A DNA stretch of 64,000 nucleotides from JAWKNZ01 sp041391425. Its GTDB lineage: Bacteria; Bdellovibrionota_B; Oligoflexia; Oligoflexales; JAWKNZ01. The DNA lies in NCBI GenBank assembly GCA_041391425.1, contig JAWKNZ010000018.1, forward strand, positions 1 through 64,000. The letters are read 5' to 3'. Under the pieces are notes generated by a model. That model did no database searches. It was not told the DNA's origin and saw only the letters and a program-made list of their open reading frames with translations. The translations under genes were made by a program, and so were the position numbers. Positions 51,934 through 61,359 of the stretch are shown here, one piece after another. The stretch's first letter is position 1. Each line of letters opens with the position of its first letter.

Positions 51934-52944
51934 TTATCCCTTCTCTAAGATCTCGATTTTTGCCTTTTGACGCGCTTGTTGTAGCCAGCGGCGTGTCTGG
52001 GTATTAAGCTCTAGGTTTCTTAGCTCATATTCTAATTGGTCTTTTTTGCTTTTGTATTCATCATTTTCCGTAAATTTCTTTTCTTCTAAATAGAAGATGT
52101 GGAAGCCAATTTCTGTTTTAATGGGCTCGGTGAATTCGCCTACTTCTAGCCTTTCGATTTCAGTGCGTAATGTTTCAGTTAAGTCTTTGAGGTTTATGCC
52201 TGCCATAAGCCCGCCGTTTGTTCTGGCGTTAGGGCCGTCTGAGTATAGTTTCACTGCCTCTAAAAATTTAGTCCCGCCTTGTAGCTTTTGGTAGACTTCT
52301 TTGGCTAAGGATTTTTTTGCAGCAATGATATTTTCACTGGCATCGGCATCGACGCTTATTAGAATTTGACGTAGGTTAAATTGCACAGAGTTTGATTTGT
52401 TGCCAGATTTTTCGAGAAAATATGTTTCGATGTCTTTATCGGTTATTTTTATCAAGGGGGCGATGACCCGGCCTTGAAATCTTCTTAATAGCATCTGGTT
52501 TTTAAAATCTTTTTTGTATTGTTCGTAGCTTTTGTTTTGTTCGGAAAGGAACTGGTATAGTCCGTCGCGGGTTAGGTTTTGTCCCTTTAGTAGTTGGTCG
52601 ATTTGAGTTTCTACTTGTTCATCGCTAACATCTATTTCAAGCTCACTAATCTTATTCAGTATAAGTTCATAATTTATCGCGTCATTGAGTGCTCGCTCGA
52701 ATGCGGGAGATTTTTCATCGGCTGGGAAGTCAGAAACTAAGACTAACGGCCCGGTTTTTTCTTTTTCAGCAATTTCGCTATATAGAATAGGTTGCGATTC
52801 TACGATAGCTACGATCTTGTCAACAAGCTCCTCACTCTGTGCTCCATAAGATATGTTGCACATAATAAAGCTAGAGAAGGCTGCTATTACCACAAAGGCT
52901 GTGTAGATTTTACTTGAATGGAATGCTGTGCTAGCTCTACCCAT
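51934..52944 (-). CDS. SurA-like periplasmic peptidyl-prolyl isomerase
   Basis: This encodes 336 residues with a signal peptide (FVVIAAFSSFIMCNISYGAQ). The SurA-type N-terminal chaperone domain (LVDKIVAIVESQPILYSEIA) is followed by one parvulin domain (NLRQILISVDADASE, GGLMAGINLKDL, GFHIFYLEEKK). It escorts outer-membrane proteins. The start overlaps the upstream isomerase gene by 58 bases. It is the last gene of the topoisomerase VI-mfd operon. Confidence 0.85.
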   Translation of the reverse strand: MGRASTAFHSSKIYTAFVVIAAFSSFIMCNISYGAQSEELVDKIVAIVESQPILYSEIAEKEKTGPLVLVSDFPADEKSPAFERALNDAINYELILNKISELEIDVSDEQVETQIDQLLKGQNLTRDGLYQFLSEQNKSYEQYKKDFKNQMLLRRFQGRVIAPLIKITDKDIETYFLEKSGNKSNSVQFNLRQILISVDADASENIIAAKKSLAKEVYQKLQGGTKFLEAVKLYSDGPNARTNGGLMAGINLKDLTETLRTEIERLEVGEFTEPIKTEIGFHIFYLEEKKFTENDEYKSKKDQLEYELRNLELNTQTRRWLQQARQKAKIEILEKG

Positions 52945-53885
52945 TTTTTATACTCCCAATTCTTCTTTTTCTCAGTTAGCGCGCTTGTGATGTCTTTTTT
53001 GGCTTCTTCAAGGCCTATTTCGCGCTGGTCTATTTTTTTCTCAACCATGATGATGTGAAATCCATAGGTTGATTTTTGAATGGTACTAATGTCTCCTTTG
53101 CGCAATCTAAAAGCAATATCAAATACGGGGGGAAGGTCTCCTTTTTTGTAAGGGCCTAAAAGGCCACCTTTTTCTGCTTCTGGGGTGATTGAGTATTCTT
53201 TAGCTAGTTGGGGAAAATTTTGTCTTGTGGCTTTGTTGCGGACTTTTTTTGCCTGACTTTCTTCGGCGAGAACTATTTGTCTTATCAGTACCATTTTAGG
53301 GTGTTTGAATTCATTGACATGGTTTTTATAGTATTCGATGATTTCTTCTTCGGTAATTTGGATTTTGGGAAAGAGTACTGTTTCCATGTAGAGTTGTAGT
53401 GCAGTTAGTTCGCAGATTCTAGCTTTGAGCCTGAGCTGGTTTTCCTCGCTGCGTAGTAGCTGGATGTCTTCGTGGATTGTTTCCTGCCATTCTCGTATAC
53501 AGTCTTTTTGGTTGACTTTGATTGTTTTAGCAAAGCTTTTTTCCTGGGTGATATAGTGGTAGAGCATTTTTCGTTCTACCATGTTACTTAATAGCTCATA
53601 TTTTAGTTTCGGTAGCTCTTTATTGTAGTTTTTACCAAGATCTGGCACTGGGGTGAGGTCGCTTTTTTCTACTAGCCCTAGCGTATGGAGTTGGTATTCA
53701 AACTCTAGATCTTCTTCAGTGATTTCTTCGTTATCAACTGTTAAGATTTTTTCTTCGTGTTTTTTTGCGACTTCTTTGAAGTTTTCAATAGGCTCAAAGG
53801 TTTTGATTTTGGAGTATTTCCAAAGCAGTAACCCTGAGGATAGAAAAAAAATAATCAATAAAAATGCCTTAAATAGATTTGGCAT
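52887..53885 (-). CDS. Parvulin-type peptidyl-prolyl isomerase
   Basis: This encodes 332 residues. The N terminus is a hydrophobic signal or anchor (FLLIIFFLSSGLLLWKY). A SurA-like N domain (ILTVDNEEITEEDLEFEYQL) is followed by a parvulin domain (MVLIRQIVLAEESQ, GGLLGPYKKGDLP, YGFHIIMVEKK). It lies between mfd and the SurA gene. The triple mfd-isomerase-isomerase is an order I know from deltaproteobacterial genomes. Confidence 0.85.
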   Translation of the reverse strand: MPNLFKAFLLIIFFLSSGLLLWKYSKIKTFEPIENFKEVAKKHEEKILTVDNEEITEEDLEFEYQLHTLGLVEKSDLTPVPDLGKNYNKELPKLKYELLSNMVERKMLYHYITQEKSFAKTIKVNQKDCIREWQETIHEDIQLLRSEENQLRLKARICELTALQLYMETVLFPKIQITEEEIIEYYKNHVNEFKHPKMVLIRQIVLAEESQAKKVRNKATRQNFPQLAKEYSITPEAEKGGLLGPYKKGDLPPVFDIAFRLRKGDISTIQKSTYGFHIIMVEKKIDQREIGLEEAKKDITSALTEKKKNWEYKKWVELAQHSIQVKSTQPLW

Positions 53886-53927
53886 AGTAGAGGTCTCCTT
53901 ATCTTAGATCCAGCAGGGTATTGATTT

Positions 53928-56900
53928 TCATTTAGACATTTTATGCAATAATGGCTCTAAAAGAGAGCGAATATTTTTTAATATGTCTTCTTGGCTGGAA
54001 ATTGAATGATCTTTTGGAGCTCCCACCGCAAGAATCAGCGTGTAATCGGATAAGAGATGGTAGTTTTGTGGCTGTTCCTTTGAGATTTCTATGATTTTGT
54101 TAATTTGTTCTTCAGTTAAGGAGCCAAATTTGAGTTCGAACATGCCTGTTTTGCCGGGAGCAAGAGAAGTTGCATTAATTTCCCTGAGGGTCCTTTTGAT
54201 ATGAGCTATGGCAAAGAGTCTAACGAGCTCTGGAGGGCATGCGCCGTATTGGTCTTTTAGACTTGTCTTGATTTCATGCAACTCTTCGGCAGTGTCAGCA
54301 GAGAACATATCTTTGTAAATGCTCAGCCTTTCACTTTCTGATTCTATATAATTTATTGGAATAATTGCAGAAATATTGATCTTGAACTCGATTTCTTGTT
54401 TTTCCTGACTAATCTCTCCTCGCATTTCTTTAATAACTGAATCCAACATGTCGGTATATAGCTCAATACCAATTGCTGTGATCTGCCCTGACTGTTCTGC
54501 TCCTAACAAGTTCCCAGCACCTCTGATTTCTAGATCATGACTGGCAATATGAAAGCCTGATCCAAGTTCTTGATGGGTGGCGATGGCGGTTAACCTCTGC
54601 TCTGCCTCAACGCTTATTTGCTCAGTCGGGGGAGTAAAGAGATAGGCATAGGCTTGTACGGATGATCTACCTACACGTCCGCGCAGTTGGTAGAGTTGAG
54701 CGAGGCCAAACTGATCAGCCCGATTTACTATAATGGTATTGACGTTGGGCATGTCGATGCCAGATTCGATTATTGTGGTGCATATTAGAACTGAGAATTT
54801 TTGTTCGATAAAGTCCATGGTGACCTTTTCCAACTGGGTTTCATTCATTTGACCATGTGCGGTTCTAATTTCGATACTTGGGACTAAACTGCGAACAAAA
54901 GTAGCAACTTCATCGATATCTTGAACGCGGTTGTGTACATAAAATACTTGTCCTCCACGTCCTAGCTCAGTTTCGATGGCTTCTTTGATTAGCTGCTCAT
55001 CAAACTTGGATATGTAGGTTCTTACAGCTAGGCGGTCACTAGGTGGTGTCGCTATGACAGAAATTTCTCGTAAGCCCAGCATAGCCATGTGCAATGTCCT
55101 TGGTATAGGAGTTGCCGTTAAAGTGAGGATATCTGCATTGGCTCGCATGACCTTGATACGTTCTTTATGCGCTACTCCAAAACGTTGTTCTTCATCGACG
55201 ATGAGAAGACCCAAGCGTTTGGGGATGATGTCTTTAGAAAGTAGCCTGTGGGTTCCAATAACGATGTCTACGGCTCCCGATTTTAGTCCATCGACTGTTT
55301 CCTTGAGTTCTTTTCCTTTTACAAATCGATTCATCTGCCTCACGTTAACGCCATGCTTAGAGAGCCTTTGAGAAAAATTCTGAAAGTGCTGATAGCATAA
55401 AATTGTGGTGGGTACTAGAACGAGAACTTGAAATCCCTCTAAGACTGCACGGTAGCATGTGCGGATGGCAATTTCTGTTTTGCCAAAACCGACATCACCG
55501 ACTATGAGCCGGTCCATAAGCTTGGCGCTGGTAAGGTCCGCCTCCACATCTTCTAATACTCGGATTTGATCTTCGGTTTCTTGATATGGAAACTCTTCTT
55601 CAAACTTAAGATAGCTTTCTCCTGGCAATGAATAAACATGGGGGCGTGATAACTCTCTTTTGGCCTGTAGCTTTAATAGATCATCAGCCATGTCTTTGAT
55701 GGCTTTTTTAACTCTCGATTTTCGTTTTGTCCAAGATTGTCCACCTAATTTGTCTAGTGGCGCAGTTTTTTCAGATGATGAGCTATAACGTTGCAACAAA
55801 TTGAGTTTGTCGACCGGCAGATAAATGCGATCTTTGCCAGCGTATTCTAGTATCAGAAAATCAGAAGGGATTTTTGCTACTTCTAAGGTAGTCATACCAA
55901 GGTAGCGGCCAATTCCATGGCTGAGATGGACAACCAGATCGTTGATTTTGAGGTCTTTAAAAGAGCTTAGATAGTTGCGTAATCTTTTTGGTGCGGATTT
56001 TCGTTTGGTTTTAGTAGTGCCAAGTAACTCATCTTCCGATAAGATCAATAATTCAGTTTCGTCAATCCAGAGGTGAGAATCTAGATGCCCTTGGCCGATG
56101 TAGATGCCTTTTTGTTGCCAATTTCCGCGGGCTATATGTGCCAGTAGATCACTTTGGATTTGAGGAGAAAGGTTATAGTGTTCTAATAAACTCTTTGTGT
56201 TTTGTGCAGATTCTTCTCCTCGTACCAGCAAGGCGATACAAGATGACTGTGCTTTGAGTTTATTTGCAATTGTTTTTATCCAATTTTTAAAATTTTCATC
56301 ATTAGCGGTTGTATTTGTTTTTATAGGGGCTTCGGCTAATGTTGCTTTGCCCTCTAAGCGAATTTGTCTTTTTTGATTTGATTCTAGAGGGTTTCCGAGT
56401 TCGAAACTGTGAAATTCATTGATGAGTTTGTTTTCAATCTGATCGAAGGGTAAAAAATGTTTACTCGGGGATAGTGTTGCTCTTTTTGCCTGTTGGTCTC
56501 TTAGCCATGCCTCTTCTTTTTCCTGGTAATATTCTTCAGCGGAAGCAATGCAGTTTTTCATTGTCCTTGGAAATATGAGCTCAACTTGATTGGGTATGTA
56601 ATCTAAAAGGCTAGAGCTATTGCTTCTAAAAATAGGTGTGAAAACATCAAAACCTGCAAAATGGTAGCCTTGCATAAAAGTAGCCATCATGCCATCACGA
56701 TCTTCGTGTGGGATTTCTTGTTCTAGCAAGACATCATAGAGTTTTTGTGCATCTTCTTGGCGCTTTTGTGCTGGTGTCAATGCTTCGCAAGCAGGCACTA
56801 TTGATACGGAAGAGATTTCTTTTTTGGACCTCTGGTTCTCTATCGAAAAAAAACGAGCAGATTCTAGGGTATCAGCAAAGAATTCCATGCGCAGAGGAGA

Positions 56901-57500
56901 TTCGTAGTTCAGAGGAAAAATGTCTAGAATTCCTCCTCTAATTGTCCACGTACCTTCTTCGGTTACTTTCGAAGTTTTTTGGTAACCAAGGTCATATAAT
57001 TTTTCAATCAAGTCATCTTGATCGTAATCGTCGCCTACATTTAACGTTAACGATGCTTGCTCAAATTCTTCTAGCGAAATGGTTTGTTGTGCCAATGCTG
57101 GTAAGGTTGTTAAAATGATGCCAAGAGAAGATTTATCTCTGGCTATAGAAAGTGCCATCATCCTTTGTTTACGGGTTGAAATGGGATTGATTAGGCGGTC
57201 AGCCCCCCACAGTGAATACGACGGGAACATTCCAAGTCGAGAGTTAGGAATGTTTAAATCAGAGATGGTATCTTCGAAAAAATGCAGCCATGGAGACAAA
57301 TTTTTTGCAGTAGGTAGGATGCAAATGATTTTTCGAAAAGATCCTGTTTTAACATCGCTGTCATAGGCCTTGGTCAATAAAGAAAGTAAAACAAGCTTGT
57401 TAAAAGACTCCGAAAGGGATACCAACTGGACAGAGCTGTTGTCAAATGCCTCTCTTTCGTACGCTTCTAAGAAGCTCGAAATACCACGTATTACTGTCAT
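53928..57500 (-). CDS. mfd: Transcription-repair coupling factor Mfd
   Basis: This encodes 1190 residues. An N-terminal UvrB-like part (GGILDIFPLNYESPLRMEFF) is followed by the RNA polymerase-binding CarD-like domain (INDLVVHLSHGIGRYLGMTT) and superfamily 2 translocase motifs (RLIVGDVGFGKTEIAIR, LLIVDEEQRFGV, LTATPIPRTLHM, RGRVGRSSVQAYAYL). A C-terminal TRCF domain completes it. It removes stalled RNA polymerase and recruits UvrA. It is co-directional with, and 37 bases downstream of, the topoisomerase VI A gene. Confidence 0.97.
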   Translation of the reverse strand: MTVIRGISSFLEAYEREAFDNSSVQLVSLSESFNKLVLLSLLTKAYDSDVKTGSFRKIICILPTAKNLSPWLHFFEDTISDLNIPNSRLGMFPSYSLWGADRLINPISTRKQRMMALSIARDKSSLGIILTTLPALAQQTISLEEFEQASLTLNVGDDYDQDDLIEKLYDLGYQKTSKVTEEGTWTIRGGILDIFPLNYESPLRMEFFADTLESARFFSIENQRSKKEISSVSIVPACEALTPAQKRQEDAQKLYDVLLEQEIPHEDRDGMMATFMQGYHFAGFDVFTPIFRSNSSSLLDYIPNQVELIFPRTMKNCIASAEEYYQEKEEAWLRDQQAKRATLSPSKHFLPFDQIENKLINEFHSFELGNPLESNQKRQIRLEGKATLAEAPIKTNTTANDENFKNWIKTIANKLKAQSSCIALLVRGEESAQNTKSLLEHYNLSPQIQSDLLAHIARGNWQQKGIYIGQGHLDSHLWIDETELLILSEDELLGTTKTKRKSAPKRLRNYLSSFKDLKINDLVVHLSHGIGRYLGMTTLEVAKIPSDFLILEYAGKDRIYLPVDKLNLLQRYSSSSEKTAPLDKLGGQSWTKRKSRVKKAIKDMADDLLKLQAKRELSRPHVYSLPGESYLKFEEEFPYQETEDQIRVLEDVEADLTSAKLMDRLIVGDVGFGKTEIAIRTCYRAVLEGFQVLVLVPTTILCYQHFQNFSQRLSKHGVNVRQMNRFVKGKELKETVDGLKSGAVDIVIGTHRLLSKDIIPKRLGLLIVDEEQRFGVAHKERIKVMRANADILTLTATPIPRTLHMAMLGLREISVIATPPSDRLAVRTYISKFDEQLIKEAIETELGRGGQVFYVHNRVQDIDEVATFVRSLVPSIEIRTAHGQMNETQLEKVTMDFIEQKFSVLICTTIIESGIDMPNVNTIIVNRADQFGLAQLYQLRGRVGRSSVQAYAYLFTPPTEQISVEAEQRLTAIATHQELGSGFHIASHDLEIRGAGNLLGAEQSGQITAIGIELYTDMLDSVIKEMRGEISQEKQEIEFKINISAIIPINYIESESERLSIYKDMFSADTAEELHEIKTSLKDQYGACPPELVRLFAIAHIKRTLREINATSLAPGKTGMFELKFGSLTEEQINKIIEISKEQPQNYHLLSDYTLILAVGAPKDHSISSQEDILKNIRSLLEPLLHKMSK

Positions 57501-57537
57501 AGATAATATCCCAACGTATTGATTTGCCTAGCTAGCG

Positions 57538-58701
57538 CTAGACAAATTTTCCTTTCTCTATTTTTTCAATTAAGATTTTTTCGAGGATTAATGGGTCGTT
57601 GCCATCTACGGCGTAATAGGCCTGCTGTTCACAACGTTTTTTGTTTTCTATGAGCCATTCGAGAATTTTTGCAAGTTTAGAGTTCTTTTTACTTTGGAAG
57701 AAAGGGTCATTAGCTAAAGCATCCTTAGCTTTTTTTAAGGAGCGCATTTCTGATGGATTGCTTTCTTTGACATCATATGAAAACAGGTCGTATTTTTTGA
57801 CATCTTCTGGCAATACTCCCAAAAACTTAACATCTGGTGCTGAGAAATTAGAATTTCTAATCAGTGAGGCTGCCGAACCAGCTTTGAGGGTACGGTAGAT
57901 GTTTTGTAGTGTATAGGCGTCGAGGTCTCCGAAAAAGAAAGTCGGGATCTTTAATTGCTCTTGAATTCTTCTCACCCATCCGCGAACGGCATTTGAAGGA
58001 ACTCCCTGTGCACCTACTATGATACATTTGTGCCGTTTGGTAATGCCGTTGGCTACAAGAGTGTTCGCAGTACCAGTCGATTCTACAACGATACAAAAAT
58101 CAATTTTTTTCTTCATTTCGAGTTTTAAGCTTTGCGGCTTGTTTCTTGGCACAAAGGGCGAGGTTCCCAGTGTAGATAAGTCTATTTGTGCTTTGCTTCC
58201 GTCGGTCATGGTCTCTGTTACGATTAGGTAATTTGAATATGTATCACCGCCACGATCGTTTGCATAACAATTCAGTTCTTCTCGGTAGCATTCGAGTAAT
58301 TCGCCGATAAAGTCGATGGATGCATCTGATTCTGCTTGTTCTTCAAAGTCCATAGGTTTGAGCTCTGGATTCGTTTTAAACATACCTTTGCACATGTAAT
58401 AAAGCTCACGCTTTGTGTTGGTGTTGCCGTTGTTTATATTGCGTAGTAGTAGCTCTAGCATAAAGATTGCGCGTGACATTTTTTTTACTGAGCTGACATT
58501 TAACTCAGTTTTTACTTTTTTGTTGCCGGGGGTGAGGTACCCTAGAGATGGGACGTATATACTATTATCTAGAGAGCATTTTGTCGATTGTAATGTCGGT
58601 TTTTTAGATTTCTCAAGATCAGAGAGAATTTTTTCACAAAGTTCTAGCGAAAGTTTCGGGACTTCACCTTTTTCTCGTATATTATAACGTAATCCAGCCA
58701 T
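57538..58701 (-). CDS. top6A: DNA topoisomerase VI subunit A (Spo11 homologue)
   Basis: This encodes 387 residues. The winged-helix domain has the catalytic Tyr in TKRELYYMCKGMF (residue 101 or 102). The Toprim domain carries the metal-binding Glu in CIVVESTGTA and Asp pair in FFFGDLDAYTLQNIY. It cuts both DNA strands as a dimer with the B subunit. Residues 115-165 (DFEEQAESDASIDFIGELLE) look like an insertion relative to archaeal proteins. It is 26 bases downstream of the B subunit gene. Topoisomerase VI is usual in archaea and plants and patchy in bacteria. Confidence 0.93.
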   Translation of the reverse strand: MAGLRYNIREKGEVPKLSLELCEKILSDLEKSKKPTLQSTKCSLDNSIYVPSLGYLTPGNKKVKTELNVSSVKKMSRAIFMLELLLRNINNGNTNTKRELYYMCKGMFKTNPELKPMDFEEQAESDASIDFIGELLECYREELNCYANDRGGDTYSNYLIVTETMTDGSKAQIDLSTLGTSPFVPRNKPQSLKLEMKKKIDFCIVVESTGTANTLVANGITKRHKCIIVGAQGVPSNAVRGWVRRIQEQLKIPTFFFGDLDAYTLQNIYRTLKAGSAASLIRNSNFSAPDVKFLGVLPEDVKKYDLFSYDVKESNPSEMRSLKKAKDALANDPFFQSKKNSKLAKILEWLIENKKRCEQQAYYAVDGNDPLILEKILIEKIEKGKFV

Positions 58702-58727
58702 TTTTTTTCCTTACTTATTATATAGGT

Positions 58728-60791
58728 TTATTTTTTCTTCTTTGTCGCTTTTTTGTTAGAGGCCTTCTTCTTTGCCGTTTTCTTTTTTGTTGTCGCTTTT
58801 TTCTTGGTGGTTTTCTTCTTTACAGCTTTTGTAGCCGCTACCTTCTTCTTTGTTGTTTTCTTTTTTGTTGTCGCTTTTTTCTTGATGGTTTTCTTCTTTA
58901 CAGCTTTTTTTGCAGACGTTTTTTTAGTGGATTTTTTCGAAGTTTTAGTTTTTTTCTTGCTATTATCTGTGTCTTTTTTTACTTTTTTTGATTTTTGAAT
59001 TACCTCTTTCTTAGTTGCTTTGGTTTTATTTTTATCGATTGTGCTTTCTTCTGTTGCTGAAGTGTTCTCTTCATTATTTTTATCAGCTGCATTTTCATCA
59101 TCATTTTCTAATTCTAGTAGAGATTGATCCTCTTCTTTGAAGCTTGAAAAGCGTTGCTTTTGAACTTCTAAATGGTCTTGGAGCTTTTGTTCTGCGGTGG
59201 ATAGTTGTTTTTCCGTCTCTTTAGTCTCGCGTCCTAGGATTTTTCTTAAGCCTAGTTCTGCTTTTTCTTTGCGGCTTTCGGGAGCCTTTAATATCCTGCA
59301 AAGGGTTTCTACTAAAATTGGGCAGAATTTTTCAATATGTCTAATCTTTTGCTCAAGTTCGTCGGCTTTATGCTCTCGTTTCAGGTGGCGGGAAAGGCGC
59401 TGGCCGGCTTTCATCAAGCCTCTGCGTATTTCTTCAACTAGATCGTCAGAGGCATCTATAGTTTCTTTAGAAGCATTTTTAAACTTAATAAATGGCGACA
59501 CCACGCTTACGGCAATAACATAGGGACCCATAGGCATTTGTCCTTTGGCCTGGCGAATTCCATAGCTTTTCCAATTGATTGATGTGATAGCTTTAACGAT
59601 AGCGCATGACGCTTTGTCAAATTGCAGAGGGACTCGATTGGCAAAACGTAAAACTTGCACTGCAGTTTCTGATTCACCGGTGCGTTCTTGTGATCTTGCT
59701 ATGGCAACTTCGATTTGCACGGGTTTGAAGTCACATATTATGGGCTTACGGCTTACAACAGAAAAATAATCTACTTCTCCCAAGCGTTGGATGCTCAGTG
59801 CCAGCCCTTCTTCACCTACAGACATGACCGATGAGGTGGGAGGAGCCATCAAATTGGTCTCTTGCACGCCTTTGAAAAGTTTTGTGAAGTCTTCGTTTTT
59901 TAATGTGCCAACCTGCTTATTGAGGATGTCTTTAGCTATCTTTCCGTTTGTTAGTATTTCAGCGATAATTTTATCGCTTACCCTAGAAAATCCTTTCTTA
60001 AGCCAATCGCGAACCGAAGTGCGCCCAAATAGGCGTCCATGGCTCATAAACTCCCCAAGTTTCATGGTATGTGGATGCGGGGCTGTGGCAGCTGGAACTT
60101 GTGGAAGTGTTGTGGAAACACGCTCTAAAGTTGTTTTGTTAATTTCCGGCAGTTCGTATGTAAGTGTCAAATGCGGATTAAGTAGGATGTTGCCGCGCAA
60201 GTAGTTAAGCAGTCCTGCTTCGCCATTTAGCTGAACTCGACCATCGATGACAAACTCGACAGACGTGCCGTGTGGTTGTTCCCAATCAATTTGTTCTTTT
60301 TTCTGTATGATGCCTTTGTTCTTTTTTAAATCTGTGGCAACGGTGCACTTGATTGCCTTTTTTTGCCCTTTGCGCTTGCTGATAACGTGTGCTCCGGTGG
60401 CTGTTGTTTGGATAGCCCACGTTGTTGCAGCTGAAATTCCTATACCTTGCTGTCCACGTGAGCAGCGCCCTCGACCGAATTTTGAGGATGCGAGGTATTC
60501 TCCAAACACTTTTGGAATGTCTTCTAGGCGAATCCCTGGTCCGTTATCGGTAACGCGAATTTTGATTCTGTCGGTATTTCTGAGGTTACCTTTTCCCAGC
60601 TTTTCTATGTAGACGTTTAATTCTGGTAAGATTCCATGCTCTTCACAAGCATCAAGCGCGTTATCTACGGCTTCTTTTAGCGTGGTCAATACGGCTTTGG
60701 TCGGTGAAGAAAACCCTACTTGTTGGAGATTTTTTGCAAAGTATTCAGCGGTGCTACTTGTGGAGATTGCTTTGGTACTCGATTTTGTCAT
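58728..60791 (-). CDS. top6B: DNA topoisomerase VI subunit B with lysine-rich tail
   Basis: This encodes 687 residues. The GHKL ATPase has the N box KEAVDNALDACEE, G1 box VTDNGPGI and G2 box CSRGQQGIGISAA. A helix-two-turn-helix and transducer domain follow to about residue 520. From about residue 585 the chain becomes a low-complexity tail of some 100 residues, mostly Lys, Thr and Ala (KKKTTKKKATTKKKTAKKK), ahead of an acidic patch (ELENDDENAADKNNEE). Such tails resemble histone H1. It heads the operon top6B-top6A-mfd-isomerase-surA and pairs with the A subunit to pass DNA through double-strand breaks using ATP. Confidence 0.93.
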   Translation of the reverse strand: MTKSSTKAISTSSTAEYFAKNLQQVGFSSPTKAVLTTLKEAVDNALDACEEHGILPELNVYIEKLGKGNLRNTDRIKIRVTDNGPGIRLEDIPKVFGEYLASSKFGRGRCSRGQQGIGISAATTWAIQTTATGAHVISKRKGQKKAIKCTVATDLKKNKGIIQKKEQIDWEQPHGTSVEFVIDGRVQLNGEAGLLNYLRGNILLNPHLTLTYELPEINKTTLERVSTTLPQVPAATAPHPHTMKLGEFMSHGRLFGRTSVRDWLKKGFSRVSDKIIAEILTNGKIAKDILNKQVGTLKNEDFTKLFKGVQETNLMAPPTSSVMSVGEEGLALSIQRLGEVDYFSVVSRKPIICDFKPVQIEVAIARSQERTGESETAVQVLRFANRVPLQFDKASCAIVKAITSINWKSYGIRQAKGQMPMGPYVIAVSVVSPFIKFKNASKETIDASDDLVEEIRRGLMKAGQRLSRHLKREHKADELEQKIRHIEKFCPILVETLCRILKAPESRKEKAELGLRKILGRETKETEKQLSTAEQKLQDHLEVQKQRFSSFKEEDQSLLELENDDENAADKNNEENTSATEESTIDKNKTKATKKEVIQKSKKVKKDTDNSKKKTKTSKKSTKKTSAKKAVKKKTIKKKATTKKKTTKKKVAATKAVKKKTTKKKATTKKKTAKKKASNKKATKKKK
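58777..58908 (-). repeat. Tandem 78-bp duplication in the lysine-tail coding region
   Basis: Two near-identical 54-base blocks, 58777-58830 and 58855-58908, lie 78 bases apart. They differ at one or two positions and encode AVKKKTTKKKATTKKKTAKKK / AVKKKTIKKKATTKKKTTKKK. The in-frame period of 26 residues shows growth of the tail by duplication. Confidence 0.8.
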
Positions 60792-61359
60792 TTTTGTTTA
60801 ATATTCCTCAAAAATTAGATTTTTGTTATTTGATTGGCTATTGAAGCAATTAAGATACAGTACGTCAATTTCATCTTTGAATCGTCGGTCTTAAATATTT
60901 CTCTCTTTGGGGCCTATGGAGTCCTTGGGTATTAAGTGTTTACTAAGGGACTCGGTTTTATTTGCTGGTTGGTCGTGTTTTAGTCAGGTTTTACTTAAAC
61001 CTTTGCGACTCAAAACGTTCAGCCTAGGTTCGAAAATTCTCGATTCAGAATGTATTCGAGCAGGGCAGCTTAGCATACTAAGAAGAAGGAGCATAGTGTA
61101 TAGATCTTGGGCTTGTGGGGTTGTGAAAATGACAAGTTAAGGTGAAAATTCGAACGAGATGCTTCGCTCACGCTCAGCATGACGGGGGATTTTGTGTGCC
61201 TGCTCATTGAAGTGAAGTTGTTGATAACACGGCTTAGGCTGTAATGAGATGTTTTTGTCATCGAGATAACTTCAGTATTTTTTTTCCTTGTGCTTTGATA
61301 TCCTGCACGTCAAAGTGTCTTTGTGAGTAAATTTTTTCTGTTTATTAAGGAAAGCTCGA
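60792..61359. other. Gene-free region with a dispersed-repeat fragment
   Basis: There is no intact gene. At about 61157-61185 the minus strand reads GTCATGCTGAGCGTGAGC and onward (protein-like SPVMLSVSEAS). This is a type of dispersed repeat sequence I have met in many bacteria. Promoters for top6B and for the nitronate monooxygenase gene must lie here but are not clear. Confidence 0.45.

Noticed and set aside
58753..58998. Phe/Val-rich plus-strand open frame
   Set aside because: It is the antisense of the lysine-rich tail codons of top6B (AAR read backwards gives TTY), not a membrane protein.
54981..60204. Several plus-strand open frames opposite mfd, top6A and top6B
   Set aside because: They are shadows of long genes with clear domains on the minus strand.
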